Of a stretch of DNA of 32,805 nucleotides, positions 8,009 to 15,354 are shown piece by piece. Below the pieces are notes generated by a model. That model saw nothing but the letters and a program-made list of their open reading frames with translations. It ran no database searches and had not been told where the DNA came from. Position numbers and translations under genes: made by a program. Position 1 is the first letter of the stretch; every line of letters starts with the position of its first letter. This DNA is from Candidatus Neomarinimicrobiota bacterium (GTDB lineage Bacteria > Fidelibacterota > UBA8477 > JABMPR01): contig JAYEKW010000156.1 of the NCBI GenBank assembly GCA_034716895.1, forward strand, positions 1 to 32,805, in the 5' to 3' direction.

Positions 8009-8037
8009 ATTATAATATTATCCCGCATATTATGCAA
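8009..8037 (-). promoter_or_regulatory. Predicted promoter of the DUF4143 ATPase
   Basis: On the minus strand TTGCAT (8032-8037), a 17-nt spacer and a perfect TATAAT (8009-8014) lie just before ATG at 8002. Transcription would begin at about the first codon. The call uses the general sigma-70 consensus; the housekeeping sigma factor of this lineage may prefer other boxes. Confidence 0.5.
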
Positions 8038-8056
8038 ATGATATTCATAATATGCG
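8024..8056. promoter_or_regulatory. Operator-like perfect inverted repeat 11-11-11
   Basis: CGCATATTATG (8024-8034) and CATAATATGCG (8046-8056) are perfect inverted copies separated by 11 nt, so their centres are 22 bp apart, two helical turns. The proximal arm covers the -35 box of the ATPase promoter. This is the geometry expected of a repressor-bound operator. No transcription-factor gene lies next to it. Confidence 0.55.
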
Positions 8057-8074
8057 TTATATTGTTTATGGGCT

Positions 8075-8113
8075 AAACCTGTTTGAGCGGTTTCACCGCT
8101 TGAAAACAGGTTT
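8075..8113. repeat. Long imperfect hairpin upstream of the ATPase promoter
   Basis: AAACCTGTTT...AGCGG-TTTCA-CCGCT...AAACAGGTTT forms a long stem with a small internal bulge. It lies between the groES terminator and the ATPase promoter. It has no T-run on the minus strand. It may be a second, backup stop structure or a dispersed palindrome. Confidence 0.6.
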
Positions 8114-8117
8114 ATGT

Positions 8118-8142
8118 AAAAAAAGGGAGCCCGAAGACTCCC
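8118..8142 (-). terminator. Intrinsic terminator after groES
   Basis: On the minus strand GGGAG-TCTTCGGG-CTCCC (8125-8142) is followed by seven T (8118-8124). It lies 27 nt after the groES stop. The plus-strand reading also ends in CCCTTTTT, so it may work in both directions. Confidence 0.85.
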
Positions 8143-8168
8143 TTTTTAAATACATCTGTGGAACGTAA

Positions 8169-8438
8169 TTAGCTGAGCTTGGCCAGGATATCACCCCGGT
8201 TAAGAATCAGATAATCATTGCCATCATATGACAGCTCATCGCCGGCATATTTACCATAGAGGATAACATCACCCTCACTGATCAATTCCATGAGGTCTTC
8301 ATCATTACCGACAGCGGCAACGGTTCCCCGACGAGGTTTTTCTTTGGCTGTGTCAGGAATAATTAGTCCTGAAGCAGTGGTCTCTTCCTCATCAGCTGGT
8401 ACAACTAAAACACGATCATCTAAAGGTTGAATTTTCAT
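8169..8438 (-). CDS. groES: Co-chaperonin GroES
   Basis: 89 residues, close to the usual 95-100 of the Hsp10 family. It opens with KIQPLDDRVLVVP and ends with LNRGDILAKL, both typical of GroES. The mobile-loop region is EEETTASGLIIPDTAKE, and the roof loop is followed by GDVILYGKYAG. GroES caps the GroEL chaperonin in the cytoplasm. AGGAG lies 7 nt before ATG 8438. It is the last gene of an operon with an ECF sigma factor, an anti-sigma-like protein and a glutaredoxin, and it is followed by an intrinsic terminator. groEL is not next to it, which is unusual. Confidence 0.95.
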   Translation of the reverse strand: MKIQPLDDRVLVVPADEEETTASGLIIPDTAKEKPRRGTVAAVGNDEDLMELISEGDVILYGKYAGDELSYDGNDYLILNRGDILAKLS

Positions 8439-8448
8439 TTTCTTTCTC

Positions 8449-8703
8449 CTATAAACCTAATAAACTATTGATTTTATTTCTATCGAAACCGACCACAGGG
8501 CGATTATTGATCCATATCTGTGGAACCCCCTGCTGTCCGGTCTTTCTTACCATGTCCTGAGCAGCCTTTTGATTTCTGCTCACGTCAATTTCTTTGAATT
8601 TGATTCCCTTCTCACGCAAATAACGTTTTGCTGTTGTACAATGCGAACAAGTCGGTGTCGAAAACATGATCACTTTTTTTGTTTGGGCAGTTGTAGTTAC
8701 CAT
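8449..8703 (-). CDS. Glutaredoxin-family thiol oxidoreductase
   Basis: 84 residues with a thioredoxin-like fold. The redox motif is CSHC (Cys19, Cys22) in MFSTPTCSHC, and TGQQGVPQIWI supplies the cis-Pro loop. KEIDVSRNQKA and NRPVVGFDRNKI are typical of small NrdH/YruB-type glutaredoxins. It should reduce cytoplasmic disulfides. It starts 6 nt after the stop of the Cys-rich anti-sigma-like gene and ends 10 nt before groES, so the four genes form one operon. A role in resetting the redox state of the neighbouring anti-sigma-like protein is plausible but inferred. Confidence 0.9.
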   Translation of the reverse strand: MVTTTAQTKKVIMFSTPTCSHCTTAKRYLREKGIKFKEIDVSRNQKAAQDMVRKTGQQGVPQIWINNRPVVGFDRNKINSLLGL

Positions 8704-8709
8704 AACTCT

Positions 8710-8961
8710 TTATGCGTCCTTCTTCAATTCATTTAAATTCAAAACTTTGAAGAGGCGTTCAGATACGGCATCAGGAAGTTCACACTCATCTTCCACTACC
8801 CGATATAATTTCACGGAACGCTGCATGGTGTCGTAGTAAACCTTACATTCAGGACATTCCTCCATGAGAGAACCAACCTCCTGACACAATTCAGAGCCGA
8901 TATCTGCACCGAAATCCAGGCAAATCTTTTTTTGCAGCTCTACATCATGTTGTGGTTTCAC
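8710..8961 (-). CDS. Cys-rich anti-sigma-like protein
   Basis: A small soluble protein of 83 residues (87 if read from the TTG at 8973). CQEVGSLMEECPECKVYYDTM resembles the zinc-binding segment of ZAS anti-sigma factors. In the 87-residue numbering the cysteines are 18, 30, 40 and 43. The usual His of HxxxCxxC is replaced by Leu (position 36), so a metal would need another ligand. I prefer the GTG at 8961, whose G is shared with the TAG stop of the sigma gene (TAGTG), because that fits translational coupling; the TTG at 8973 is the alternative. Position directly after an ECF sigma gene supports the assignment. Together with the glutaredoxin it suggests a thiol-sensing switch. Confidence 0.75.
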   Translation of the reverse strand: MKPQHDVELQKKICLDFGADIGSELCQEVGSLMEECPECKVYYDTMQRSVKLYRVVEDECELPDAVSERLFKVLNLNELKKDA

Positions 8962-9551
8962 TATACCAGCCAACCTTCACGTTTTAGAAAGCTACCCATA
9001 CTGTCTCGCAGAAAAAGCCTGGCCCGCATGAGTCGCACCTTCACATTACTTTCAGAAAGATCCAGCATCTCCGCAGTTTTAGCTGTGGATAACCCCTCCA
9101 GGTCACGAAGGACAAAAACCGAACGATACTTTTCGTCCAGATCATCCAAACCCACTTTCAGGGCAAACTTGAACTCCTCGTCAGTAACCTTGGTCTCAAT
9201 ATACTCCGGCCAATCTGAAATATCCAGACCGTGGAGATTCTCGAAATCAGGCTCCTGAATTGAATAGGAGATCTTCATTCTGGATTGCTTTCGCAATTTG
9301 CCGAGAGCGGTGTTCACACCAATGCGGTAGATCCAGGTGTAAAAACTGGACTTACCTTTAAACGCGTTGATCTTTTGAAATGCTGTAATGAAGGTTTCCT
9401 GAAGCATATCCTCAGCATCCTCATTATTACGCAGCATTCGCAAACCCAAATTATAAAGTCGAGCAGAGTACATAGTCACCAGCTGTGACTGTGCTTTCCG
9501 ATCTCCCTCACGGGCTGCCTGGATCAGCTCCGGCGTCTCTTCACTTTTCAA
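8961..9551 (-). CDS. ECF-type RNA polymerase sigma factor
   Basis: 196 residues, the usual ECF size. Region 2 is seen in NNEDAEDMLQETFITAFQKI and SFYTWIYRIGVNTA. Region 4 is seen in LDEKYRSVFVLRDLEGLS, then AEMLDLSESNVKVRLMRAR, the DNA-reading helix-turn-helix. It directs RNA polymerase to stress promoters. The next gene begins on its stop codon and looks like the cognate inhibitor. The frame starts at TTG 9551, with no ATG and no good Shine-Dalgarno. An in-frame CTG 21 nt upstream, next to AGGAA, is an alternative. ECF operons are commonly autoregulated, but I could not pick out the promoter. Confidence 0.93.
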   Translation of the reverse strand: MKSEETPELIQAAREGDRKAQSQLVTMYSARLYNLGLRMLRNNEDAEDMLQETFITAFQKINAFKGKSSFYTWIYRIGVNTALGKLRKQSRMKISYSIQEPDFENLHGLDISDWPEYIETKVTDEEFKFALKVGLDDLDEKYRSVFVLRDLEGLSTAKTAEMLDLSESNVKVRLMRARLFLRDSMGSFLKREGWLV

Positions 9552-9616
9552 TTCACGATTAATTGGATGCAGTTCCTATTCAGACGTTACAGTACATTTC
9601 ATGATGATAAAAAGCT

Positions 9617-9832
9617 TTAAAGCAGGACCAGACCGGTTGAGACCATGGTGTAGCGCATCTCAGCAGTCGTATTTGCAGTTTTTTCAGCTCGCTCATTTTC
9701 ACAACCGGCTTCACCACCGTGATCACCACCTTCAGCACAACCATCGTGTGATCCCAATGGTTTATTGATCTTCTCAGCGATCAAAAGCCCCTCAAAATCC
9801 ACCTTGCGACCCGATCCACTTGCTGTAACCAA
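9617..9832 (-). CDS. Uncertain small ORF rich in Gly, Cys and His
   Basis: 71 residues from TTG 9832. It is in the same frame as prfA, whose TGA stop precedes it by 18 codons. It contains HDGCAEGGDHGGEAGC, a cluster of two His and two Cys that could bind metal, but I recognise no family. There is no Shine-Dalgarno. The stretch 9552-9886 (335 bp) holds nothing else convincing, so this may be noncoding DNA or a gene remnant. Confidence 0.25.
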   Translation of the reverse strand: MVTASGSGRKVDFEGLLIAEKINKPLGSHDGCAEGGDHGGEAGCENERAEKTANTTAEMRYTMVSTGLVLL

Positions 9833-9886
9833 AAGTGTATCGATGAAATTTACGCCAGGTACGCATAGAACGGGTGGGAACTTTAC

Positions 9887-10951
9887 TCAAAGTGACTCCA
9901 GCCGATTGATCATCTCGGCTGCTACCAGTTTGTTGTGGAGTTCCGAAAGATCTCCATTGGTAATTTCTTCCAAGCGGTATAAAGTCAAATTTATACGGTG
10001 ATCAGTTACTCGTCCCTGGGGGTAATTATAGGTACGGATCTTGGCACTCCGGTCACCGCTGGACACCAGGGTTTTGCGCATGGCAGCCACTTTACTGTTT
10101 TGCTTTTCACGCTCATTCGCCAGCATTCTGGCTCGTAGAACCTTCATCGCTTTTTCTTTATTCTTATGCTGGGAGGATTCATCCTGACATGAGACAACCA
10201 TACCCGTGGGCATATGTGTAATACGAATGGCGGATTCAGTTTTATTTACATGCTGACCCCCGGCTCCACTGGCCCGAAAAGTATCGATCCTAAGATCTGA
10301 GGTATTGATCTCAACATCAACTTCTTCGGCTTCCGGTAATACTGCCACAGTGGCAGCGGATGTATGGATGCGGCCGCTGGACTCTGTTTGCGGAACCCGC
10401 TGAACCCGATGAACACCACTCTCAAACTTCAGTTTGCCATAAGCAAGCTCTCCGGTAATCTGGATGATGGCTTCTTTGGTTCCGCCCACCCCGATTTCAC
10501 TAAGGGTGATAAATTCATGTTTCCAACCGTTGTTCTCAGCATAACGCAAATACATACGCATGAGATCTGATGCAAATAGAGCTGCCTCATCTCCACCAGC
10601 TCCAGCTCTAATTTCCAGGATGGCAGCCCCATCATCAGCTGGATCAGTAGGAATAAGCAGTATTTTCAGCTCATCTTCCAATTTTACCTGATCTTCGAGC
10701 AAACCATCTAATTCTTCTCTAACGATCTCCTTCAGCTCGTCATCGTCACCCTGAAGGATAGATTGATCTTCCTCAATATTTTCAACGAGCAATTCATATC
10801 GCTTAAATGCTTCCAGCACGCGGGTCAGGTCATTGTGCTCACGGGCAACTTTCGCATATTCACGATTATTGGCCATGAGTTCTGGATCAGATAGCTGAGT
10901 TTCCAGACCTGTATATTTTTCCTGTAATGCGGGAAGTTTGTCAAGCAGCAT
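9887..10951 (-). CDS. prfA: Peptide chain release factor 1
   Basis: 354 residues, close to the usual 360. It reads UAA and UAG stop codons on the ribosome and triggers peptide release. The catalytic GGQ is at 231-233 ([16 protein letters not shown]). The stop-reading PxT motif is PQT at 187-189 ([16 protein letters not shown]), where E. coli has PAT; the third residue is kept. [15 protein letters not shown] and [13 protein letters not shown] are also family signatures. It lies downstream of rpmE and the DUF1385 gene, an arrangement common in many bacteria, but the methyltransferase gene prmC, often next, is not here. Confidence 0.97.
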   Translation of the reverse strand: MLLDKLPALQEKYTGLETQLSDPELMANNREYAKVAREHNDLTRVLEAFKRYELLVENIEEDQSILQGDDDELKEIVREELDGLLEDQVKLEDELKILLIPTDPADDGAAILEIRAGAGGDEAALFASDLMRMYLRYAENNGWKHEFITLSEIGVGGTKEAIIQITGELAYGKLKFESGVHRVQRVPQTESSGRIHTSAATVAVLPEAEEVDVEINTSDLRIDTFRASGAGGQHVNKTESAIRITHMPTGMVVSCQDESSQHKNKEKAMKVLRARMLANEREKQNSKVAAMRKTLVSSGDRSAKIRTYNYPQGRVTDHRINLTLYRLEEITNGDLSELHNKLVAAEMINRLESL

Positions 10952-11235
10952 TAGATGACCTGCAACTCAATTTTTAGCCACTCGGCTTCGCAAGTTTTTG
11001 TCACGGATACCAAAAATGGCAAAGGTTTGATCAGCTTAGAAGTCATAGCTATCTCCCGAACTGTTTTCTGAGTGATAGCTATTACCGCAGCGGATGTTAG
11101 TCGCAATATTCTGTTTTCGAATATTTTCCTCGAGAGGTTTATATCTCTCGACTCCGCTCGGGATGACGGACGTTGGTTTCGTACGACTATCTGCCGCCAG
11201 TTTAATATTTTCTGCACAATTCTTATTTTCTGTTA
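10952..11235. other. Intergenic spacer with a dispersed repeat
   Basis: 284 bases between the DUF1385 gene and prfA. On the minus strand CATCCCGAGCGGAGTCGAGA at 11147-11166 is the kind of motif often dispersed between genes. Next to it TCGAGAG...CTCTCGA (11130-11136 and 11145-11151) is a 7-bp inverted repeat. Reading frames that cross it are not protein-like. Confidence 0.6.
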
Positions 11236-12228
11236 TCAATCAATAGCTTCAGCAACATAGGTTTGGCCATGGTGTTTTTCCATATCCTCACCGAAGGCGA
11301 ACTTTAATGATTCCAGGGCAACCGACAGTTGGTCATCGTCTGGTTCACTCGTCGTAATATACTGTAGCCATATCCCGGGGGCAGCTAAGGCCCGAACCCA
11401 GGCAATATGACGATATTTGGCAGTCAATTTCAGAACTTCGTAGGATACACCAGCTACCAGAGGGATCAAAGGCAGGTGGGTCAACAGACGTATCTCCAGG
11501 TTCATCTCACCAACAAATAACTTCACCACACTGTCAATGAGAGCAAACATGATAATGGATGCTAAAAGCACGATAAAAATAAAGCTGGTACCGCATCTGG
11601 GATGTTGGGTCTGAAAAGGCCTGGCTGATTCCAAATCCAACTTTTTACCGGCTTCAAAAGTGTACACGGTCTTATGTTCAGCACCGTGATACTGGAAGAG
11701 TCGTTTTACATCATCCATGAGGGAGATACCCCACAAATACGCCAAAAACAGGGCGATACGAATCACACCAGAAACGATATTGAAGGTGAACGCAGTTTCA
11801 GACAGATGTAACAGATTCCCGGTTACAAATAGAGGGGTCACAAAAAACAGACCCAGACCAATGCTCAGAGCCAGTATGGTCCCCAGAAAGGAAAGTAGCT
11901 TATCCTTAAAACCTGGTTCTTTGTCAGCTTCTTCCTCGTAAGCGATTTCAGCTGATTCATTCAGCGTTCCCACGCCCATTTTCATGGACTCGAACAAGGC
12001 GATCATCCCTCGAATTACCGGTTTTTTCAGTAAAGCATATTTCTCAATAAGCGATGTAAACTCAGTCCGACGAGTTATGATCTCTCCCTGAGGATTTCTA
12101 ACTGCGATAGCATAGGCTCCCGGTACACGCATCATAACTCCTTCGATGATGGCTTGACCACCAACCAGAATGGTTTGCTGTGCCGCGAGAAATGCGTGAA
12201 GCAGAACGCGATATTTGCGCTTTGTCAT
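11236..12228 (-). CDS. DUF1385 (YqhQ-like) membrane protein
   Basis: 330 residues from ATG 12228; I rejected the upstream extension because it runs through rpmE. Family signatures are VGGQAIIEGVMMRVPG near the N-terminus, LFQYHGAEHKTVYTFE, HPRCGTSFIFIVLLAS and APGIWLQYITTSEPDD. There are about four to five hydrophobic segments (for example LGTILALSIGLGLFFVTPL and SFIFIVLLASIIMFALI), so it is an inner-membrane protein. The biochemical function of the family is not established. It begins 22 nt after the rpmE stop and precedes prfA in the same direction, so it is probably cotranscribed with rpmE. Confidence 0.9.
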   Translation of the reverse strand: MTKRKYRVLLHAFLAAQQTILVGGQAIIEGVMMRVPGAYAIAVRNPQGEIITRRTEFTSLIEKYALLKKPVIRGMIALFESMKMGVGTLNESAEIAYEEEADKEPGFKDKLLSFLGTILALSIGLGLFFVTPLFVTGNLLHLSETAFTFNIVSGVIRIALFLAYLWGISLMDDVKRLFQYHGAEHKTVYTFEAGKKLDLESARPFQTQHPRCGTSFIFIVLLASIIMFALIDSVVKLFVGEMNLEIRLLTHLPLIPLVAGVSYEVLKLTAKYRHIAWVRALAAPGIWLQYITTSEPDDDQLSVALESLKFAFGEDMEKHHGQTYVAEAID

Positions 12229-12250
12229 CAATTCAGCTTTCAGAAATGAT

Positions 12251-12460
12251 CTATTTAGCTTTGGCAGTGCCGTATTTCTTACGGAATTTGTCGATCCGAC
12301 CAGCCGTATCGAGCAATTTCTGCTTGCCGGTAAAGTATGGATGACACTCGTTGCAAATTTCAAGATGCAGATCACCTACTGTGGTAAATGTCTCAAAAGA
12401 ATTCCCACAGGCACAAACCACTTTATTCAATTTGTATTTAGGATGGATTCCTGGTTTCAT
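12251..12460 (-). CDS. rpmE: Ribosomal protein bL31, zinc-binding form
   Basis: 69 residues, a full-length bL31. [10 protein letters not shown] opens it. The zinc-ligand cysteines are in VVCACGNSF and [15 protein letters not shown], so this is the Cys-containing (C+) form rather than the zinc-free paralogue. It is part of the large ribosomal subunit and contacts the head of the small subunit. It starts 18 nt after the stop of the aminotransferase gene and leads the rpmE-DUF1385 pair. Confidence 0.96.
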   Translation of the reverse strand: MKPGIHPKYKLNKVVCACGNSFETFTTVGDLHLEICNECHPYFTGKQKLLDTAGRIDKFRKKYGTAKAK

Positions 12461-12478
12461 TTTATAATAACTCCTTTA

Positions 12479-13666
12479 TCAATTCAATTTAGCGACGGCA
12501 CTGGCAAATCTGTCCAGGCCGGTTTTAATTGCGTCCAAAGATGTTGCATAGGACAATCTAATATGCTCTGCGGCACCAAAAGCTGAGCCTGGAACCACTG
12601 TAACATGAGCAACATCCAATAAATATTTTGTCAGATCCATGTCATTTTCAATGATAACATCGCCTGCTTTTTTCCCAAACAGATCAGAGACTTTCGGAAA
12701 AGCATAGAAAGCTCCCTCTGGCATAAGACAGGTCATACCGGGCATATCATTTAAAGCCTTAACCATATAGTTACGACGTTCTAAAAATTGTTTCCGCCAG
12801 CCATCCAGAAAAACAGGTTCTTCAGTGAGAGCTGTTTCAGAAGCATACTGGGCGATGGAGTTGGGGCAGCCGGTAGCCTGGCCCTGAAATTTCCCCATAG
12901 CGCTGGCCAGTGCAGGGGTTGAGGCCGCATATCCAATACGCCAACCAGTCATTGCAAATGCCTTGGACATGGTCTGAACTGTGATAGTCCTTTCATAGGC
13001 ACCTTCAAACCCGGCCAGACTGATATGTTCGCCTTCATAGACCAGGGCTTCATAGCATTCATCGCTAATGATCCAAAGGTCATGCTCATTGGCAACATCT
13101 ACGATTGCCTGCAAGCTGGCTCGATTAAGCACGGCACCGCTGGGATTGGATGGTGTGTTAATTATCATCCCTTTGGTATTCCCCGTTACACCAGATAGAA
13201 GCTGCTCACGAGTAATCTGAAAACCATCACGCTCATGGGTTTCCACATAAACCGGTTCTGCCCCGCTCAGTTTGACAACTTCAGGGTAGGTCACCCAATA
13301 CGGTGTCAGAATAATCACTTCATCCCCTGCTTCAAAGAGGCTCATCATAATATTGAACAGTGAGTGTTTTCCACCATTTGAGACCACAATCTGACCTGGC
13401 TCATATTCAAGACCATTGTCTTGTTTCATTTTTTTTGCAATGGCTTGTTTTAGGGTACTGGTTCCTGAGCCTGGCGTGTAGCGTGTTTTTCCTTCAGCTA
13501 GAGCTCTATTTGCAGAAGCAATAATATGCTCAGGTGTATCAAAATCAGGTTCTCCGGCACCAAAGGAAATAACATCCACTCCTTGTTCGCGAAGACGGGC
13601 TGCAGCTTCAATTACAGCCATGGTGGCTGAGGGTTGTAAGGCGTTGATTCTTTTGGCAAATGTCAT
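12479..13666 (-). CDS. Class I/II pyridoxal-phosphate aminotransferase, aspartate aminotransferase type
   Basis: 395 residues from ATG 13666, preceded by GAGAGG at a good distance; an in-frame extension to 13726 lacks such a site. TMSKAFAMTGWRIGYA holds the PLP-binding lysine (SxxK). NTPSNPSGAVL and DECYEALVYEG carry the cofactor-contacting Asn and Asp/Tyr, and the C-terminal IRLSYATS holds the Arg that binds the substrate carboxylate. FGAGEPDFDTPEHI is typical of subgroup I-beta aspartate aminotransferases. It should interconvert aspartate and oxaloacetate with glutamate/2-oxoglutarate, but related enzymes accept prephenate or other amino acids, so the exact substrate is open. Confidence 0.92.
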   Translation of the reverse strand: MTFAKRINALQPSATMAVIEAAARLREQGVDVISFGAGEPDFDTPEHIIASANRALAEGKTRYTPGSGTSTLKQAIAKKMKQDNGLEYEPGQIVVSNGGKHSLFNIMMSLFEAGDEVIILTPYWVTYPEVVKLSGAEPVYVETHERDGFQITREQLLSGVTGNTKGMIINTPSNPSGAVLNRASLQAIVDVANEHDLWIISDECYEALVYEGEHISLAGFEGAYERTITVQTMSKAFAMTGWRIGYAASTPALASAMGKFQGQATGCPNSIAQYASETALTEEPVFLDGWRKQFLERRNYMVKALNDMPGMTCLMPEGAFYAFPKVSDLFGKKAGDVIIENDMDLTKYLLDVAHVTVVPGSAFGAAEHIRLSYATSLDAIKTGLDRFASAVAKLN

Positions 13667-13750
13667 TTCTTTTCCTCTCTCCTTAAAAAGCCGCGCAATA
13701 TATCGGCGGACCCCCTGTCTTAGCAATATAAATTACGGATTTGGAATTAC

Positions 13751-13864
13751 GAATTATGAGTGCGAAAATCGGGAGGGTGCATAGATTTTTGAGAAGGGTA
13801 TTGTTGTAGAGATTGATCTGAGATCGGTCTCTACAACAATAACAAACAGGTATGAATTATGAGT
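13751..13864. repeat. Palindrome flanked by 11-bp direct repeats, between rho and the aminotransferase gene
   Basis: GAATTATGAGT occurs at 13751-13761 and 13854-13864. Between them ATTGTTGTAGAGA (13800-13812) and TCTCTACAACAAT (13828-13840) form a perfect 13-bp inverted repeat around a 15-nt loop that itself holds GATC-TGA-GATC. The right direct repeat overlaps the rho stop codon. It could be a small inserted palindromic element with target duplication, or a rho-proximal stop structure. There is no T-run. Confidence 0.55.
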
Positions 13865-15110
13865 TCATTGAGCGAATAAATTCCTTGTTGGTCCCAGACC
13901 GCTGCATCCGCTCCAGGAGGAATTCCATAGCCTCAACCGGTGTCATTTCATTGAGCAACTTTCTCAATATCCAGGTTCTGGATAGCTCTGCCTTACTAAG
14001 CAGCAATTCCTCTTTACGAGTACCCGATCGGTTAATATCGATAGCAGGATAGATCCGACGATCACTCAGACGACGATCCAGAACTAATTCCATATTGCCA
14101 GTTCCCTTGAACTCCTCAAAGATCACATCATCCATACGCGAGCCGGTCTCGATCAAAGCTGTGGCCATAATAGTTAAACTACCGCCATGTTCAACGTTAC
14201 GGGCTGCTCCGAAGAAGCGCTTGGGACGATGCAGAGCATTTGAATCAATACCACCTGACAGAATCTTGCCACTGTGAGGGATGACTGCGTTGTGGGCGCG
14301 TGCGAGACGAGTCAGACTATCCAAGAGAATAACAACGTCTTTTCCAAATTCAACCAGGCACTTGGCTTTGTTCAAAACCATATCAGCTACTTGAACATGT
14401 CGCTCTGGTGGCTCATCAAAAGTTGAGGCGATCACTTCAGCATCAACCATACGACGCATATCAGTCACTTCTTCAGGTCGCTCATCAATCAACAGCACGA
14501 TAAGGATCACATCAGGATGATTTCGAGTGATCGAATTTGCAATATCCTGAAGTAAAATGGTTTTACCGGTCTTTGGTTGGGCAACAATTAGCCCACGTTG
14601 CCCCTTACCAATGGGACTCAGAAGATCCATAACACGCATGGAGTAGCTTTTGGGACCTCTTTCCAGAGTTAGCTTATTATCTGCATAAAGTGGAATTAAA
14701 GTGTCGAATTGAGGCACAACACGACCCTCTTCAGGGTCCTGATAATTGATTGCCTCGACCTTTAGTAGTGCAAAATAGCGTTCATTGTCCTTGGGTGGTC
14801 GAACCTGACCCCAAATGATCTGACCCGTGCGCAGGACAAACCGTTTGATCTGAGATGGGGAAACATAGATATCGTGAGCACCTGCCAGATAATTGTTATC
14901 AGCATCTCTCAAGAATCCATATCCATCCGGTAGAATCTCCAGGACACCCTTGGAGAACATCATTCCGGCACTCTCGGTTTGGGCTTCGATGATGGCTTCC
15001 ACCAGATCCATCTTCTTTTGACCAGTAACTACTGGAACAGCAAGTTCCTGGGCGATATCGGACAATTCTTTCAACTTCATCTTTTGAAGCTGGCTAATAG
15101 TATAACTCAT
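13857..15110 (-). CDS. rho: Transcription termination factor Rho
   Basis: 417 residues, the standard length. A Rho N-terminal helical domain covers about 1-47. The RNA-binding cold-shock-like domain covers about 52-130 ([16 protein letters not shown], then [11 protein letters not shown]). The hexameric ATPase has Walker A AQPKTGKT (177-184), Walker [18 protein letters not shown], and [15 protein letters not shown]. The Q-loop/R-loop region includes [19 protein letters not shown]. Rho unwinds RNA:DNA hybrids and stops transcription. The upstream 244-bp leader contains a hairpin followed by T8, which could be the folC terminator or a rho control element. Confidence 0.98.
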   Translation of the reverse strand: MSYTISQLQKMKLKELSDIAQELAVPVVTGQKKMDLVEAIIEAQTESAGMMFSKGVLEILPDGYGFLRDADNNYLAGAHDIYVSPSQIKRFVLRTGQIIWGQVRPPKDNERYFALLKVEAINYQDPEEGRVVPQFDTLIPLYADNKLTLERGPKSYSMRVMDLLSPIGKGQRGLIVAQPKTGKTILLQDIANSITRNHPDVILIVLLIDERPEEVTDMRRMVDAEVIASTFDEPPERHVQVADMVLNKAKCLVEFGKDVVILLDSLTRLARAHNAVIPHSGKILSGGIDSNALHRPKRFFGAARNVEHGGSLTIMATALIETGSRMDDVIFEEFKGTGNMELVLDRRLSDRRIYPAIDINRSGTRKEELLLSKAELSRTWILRKLLNEMTPVEAMEFLLERMQRSGTNKEFIRSMNS

Positions 15111-15162
15111 TGAAATAAACCTGTTCTTCTGTAATTAATATTATGATTATGTCTGTTGCAAA

Positions 15163-15232
15163 AAAAATAGTGTTGTCGGGAGTTTAGATCGGCAATTCAG
15201 TTTATGAATAGCAATATGAATTTAAACCCGAC
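15163..15232 (-). terminator. Candidate terminator or leader hairpin between folC and rho
   Basis: On the minus strand GTCGGGTTTA (15232-15223) can pair with TAAA-CT-CCCGAC (15186-15175), giving a 10-bp stem with a two-base bulge and a loop of about 36 nt. Eight T follow at 15163-15170 after a few bases. The large loop makes it atypical as an intrinsic terminator. It lies 65 nt upstream of rho. Confidence 0.4.
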
Positions 15233-15354
15233 CTATACCTTGTCAATTAAAAACCTTATTTATTATTCTGGTGTGATATATGTCAGAAACGCACTATAAT
15301 TCTGCATTCAGTTCCAAATATATCGCGCCCTTAATAAAACTCTCTGTTTGCAGG

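Noticed and set aside
10951-11217. 88-residue minus-strand frame upstream of prfA
   Set aside because: It crosses a dispersed repeat (SSRAESRDINLSR is its translation), and no family is recognisable.
12229-12375. N-terminal extension of the DUF1385 protein
   Set aside because: It overlaps rpmE in another frame; the family domain begins shortly after ATG 12228.
13667-13726. Extension of the aminotransferase to 13726
   Set aside because: The ATG at 13666 has a clear GAGAGG ribosome site and the family N-terminus.
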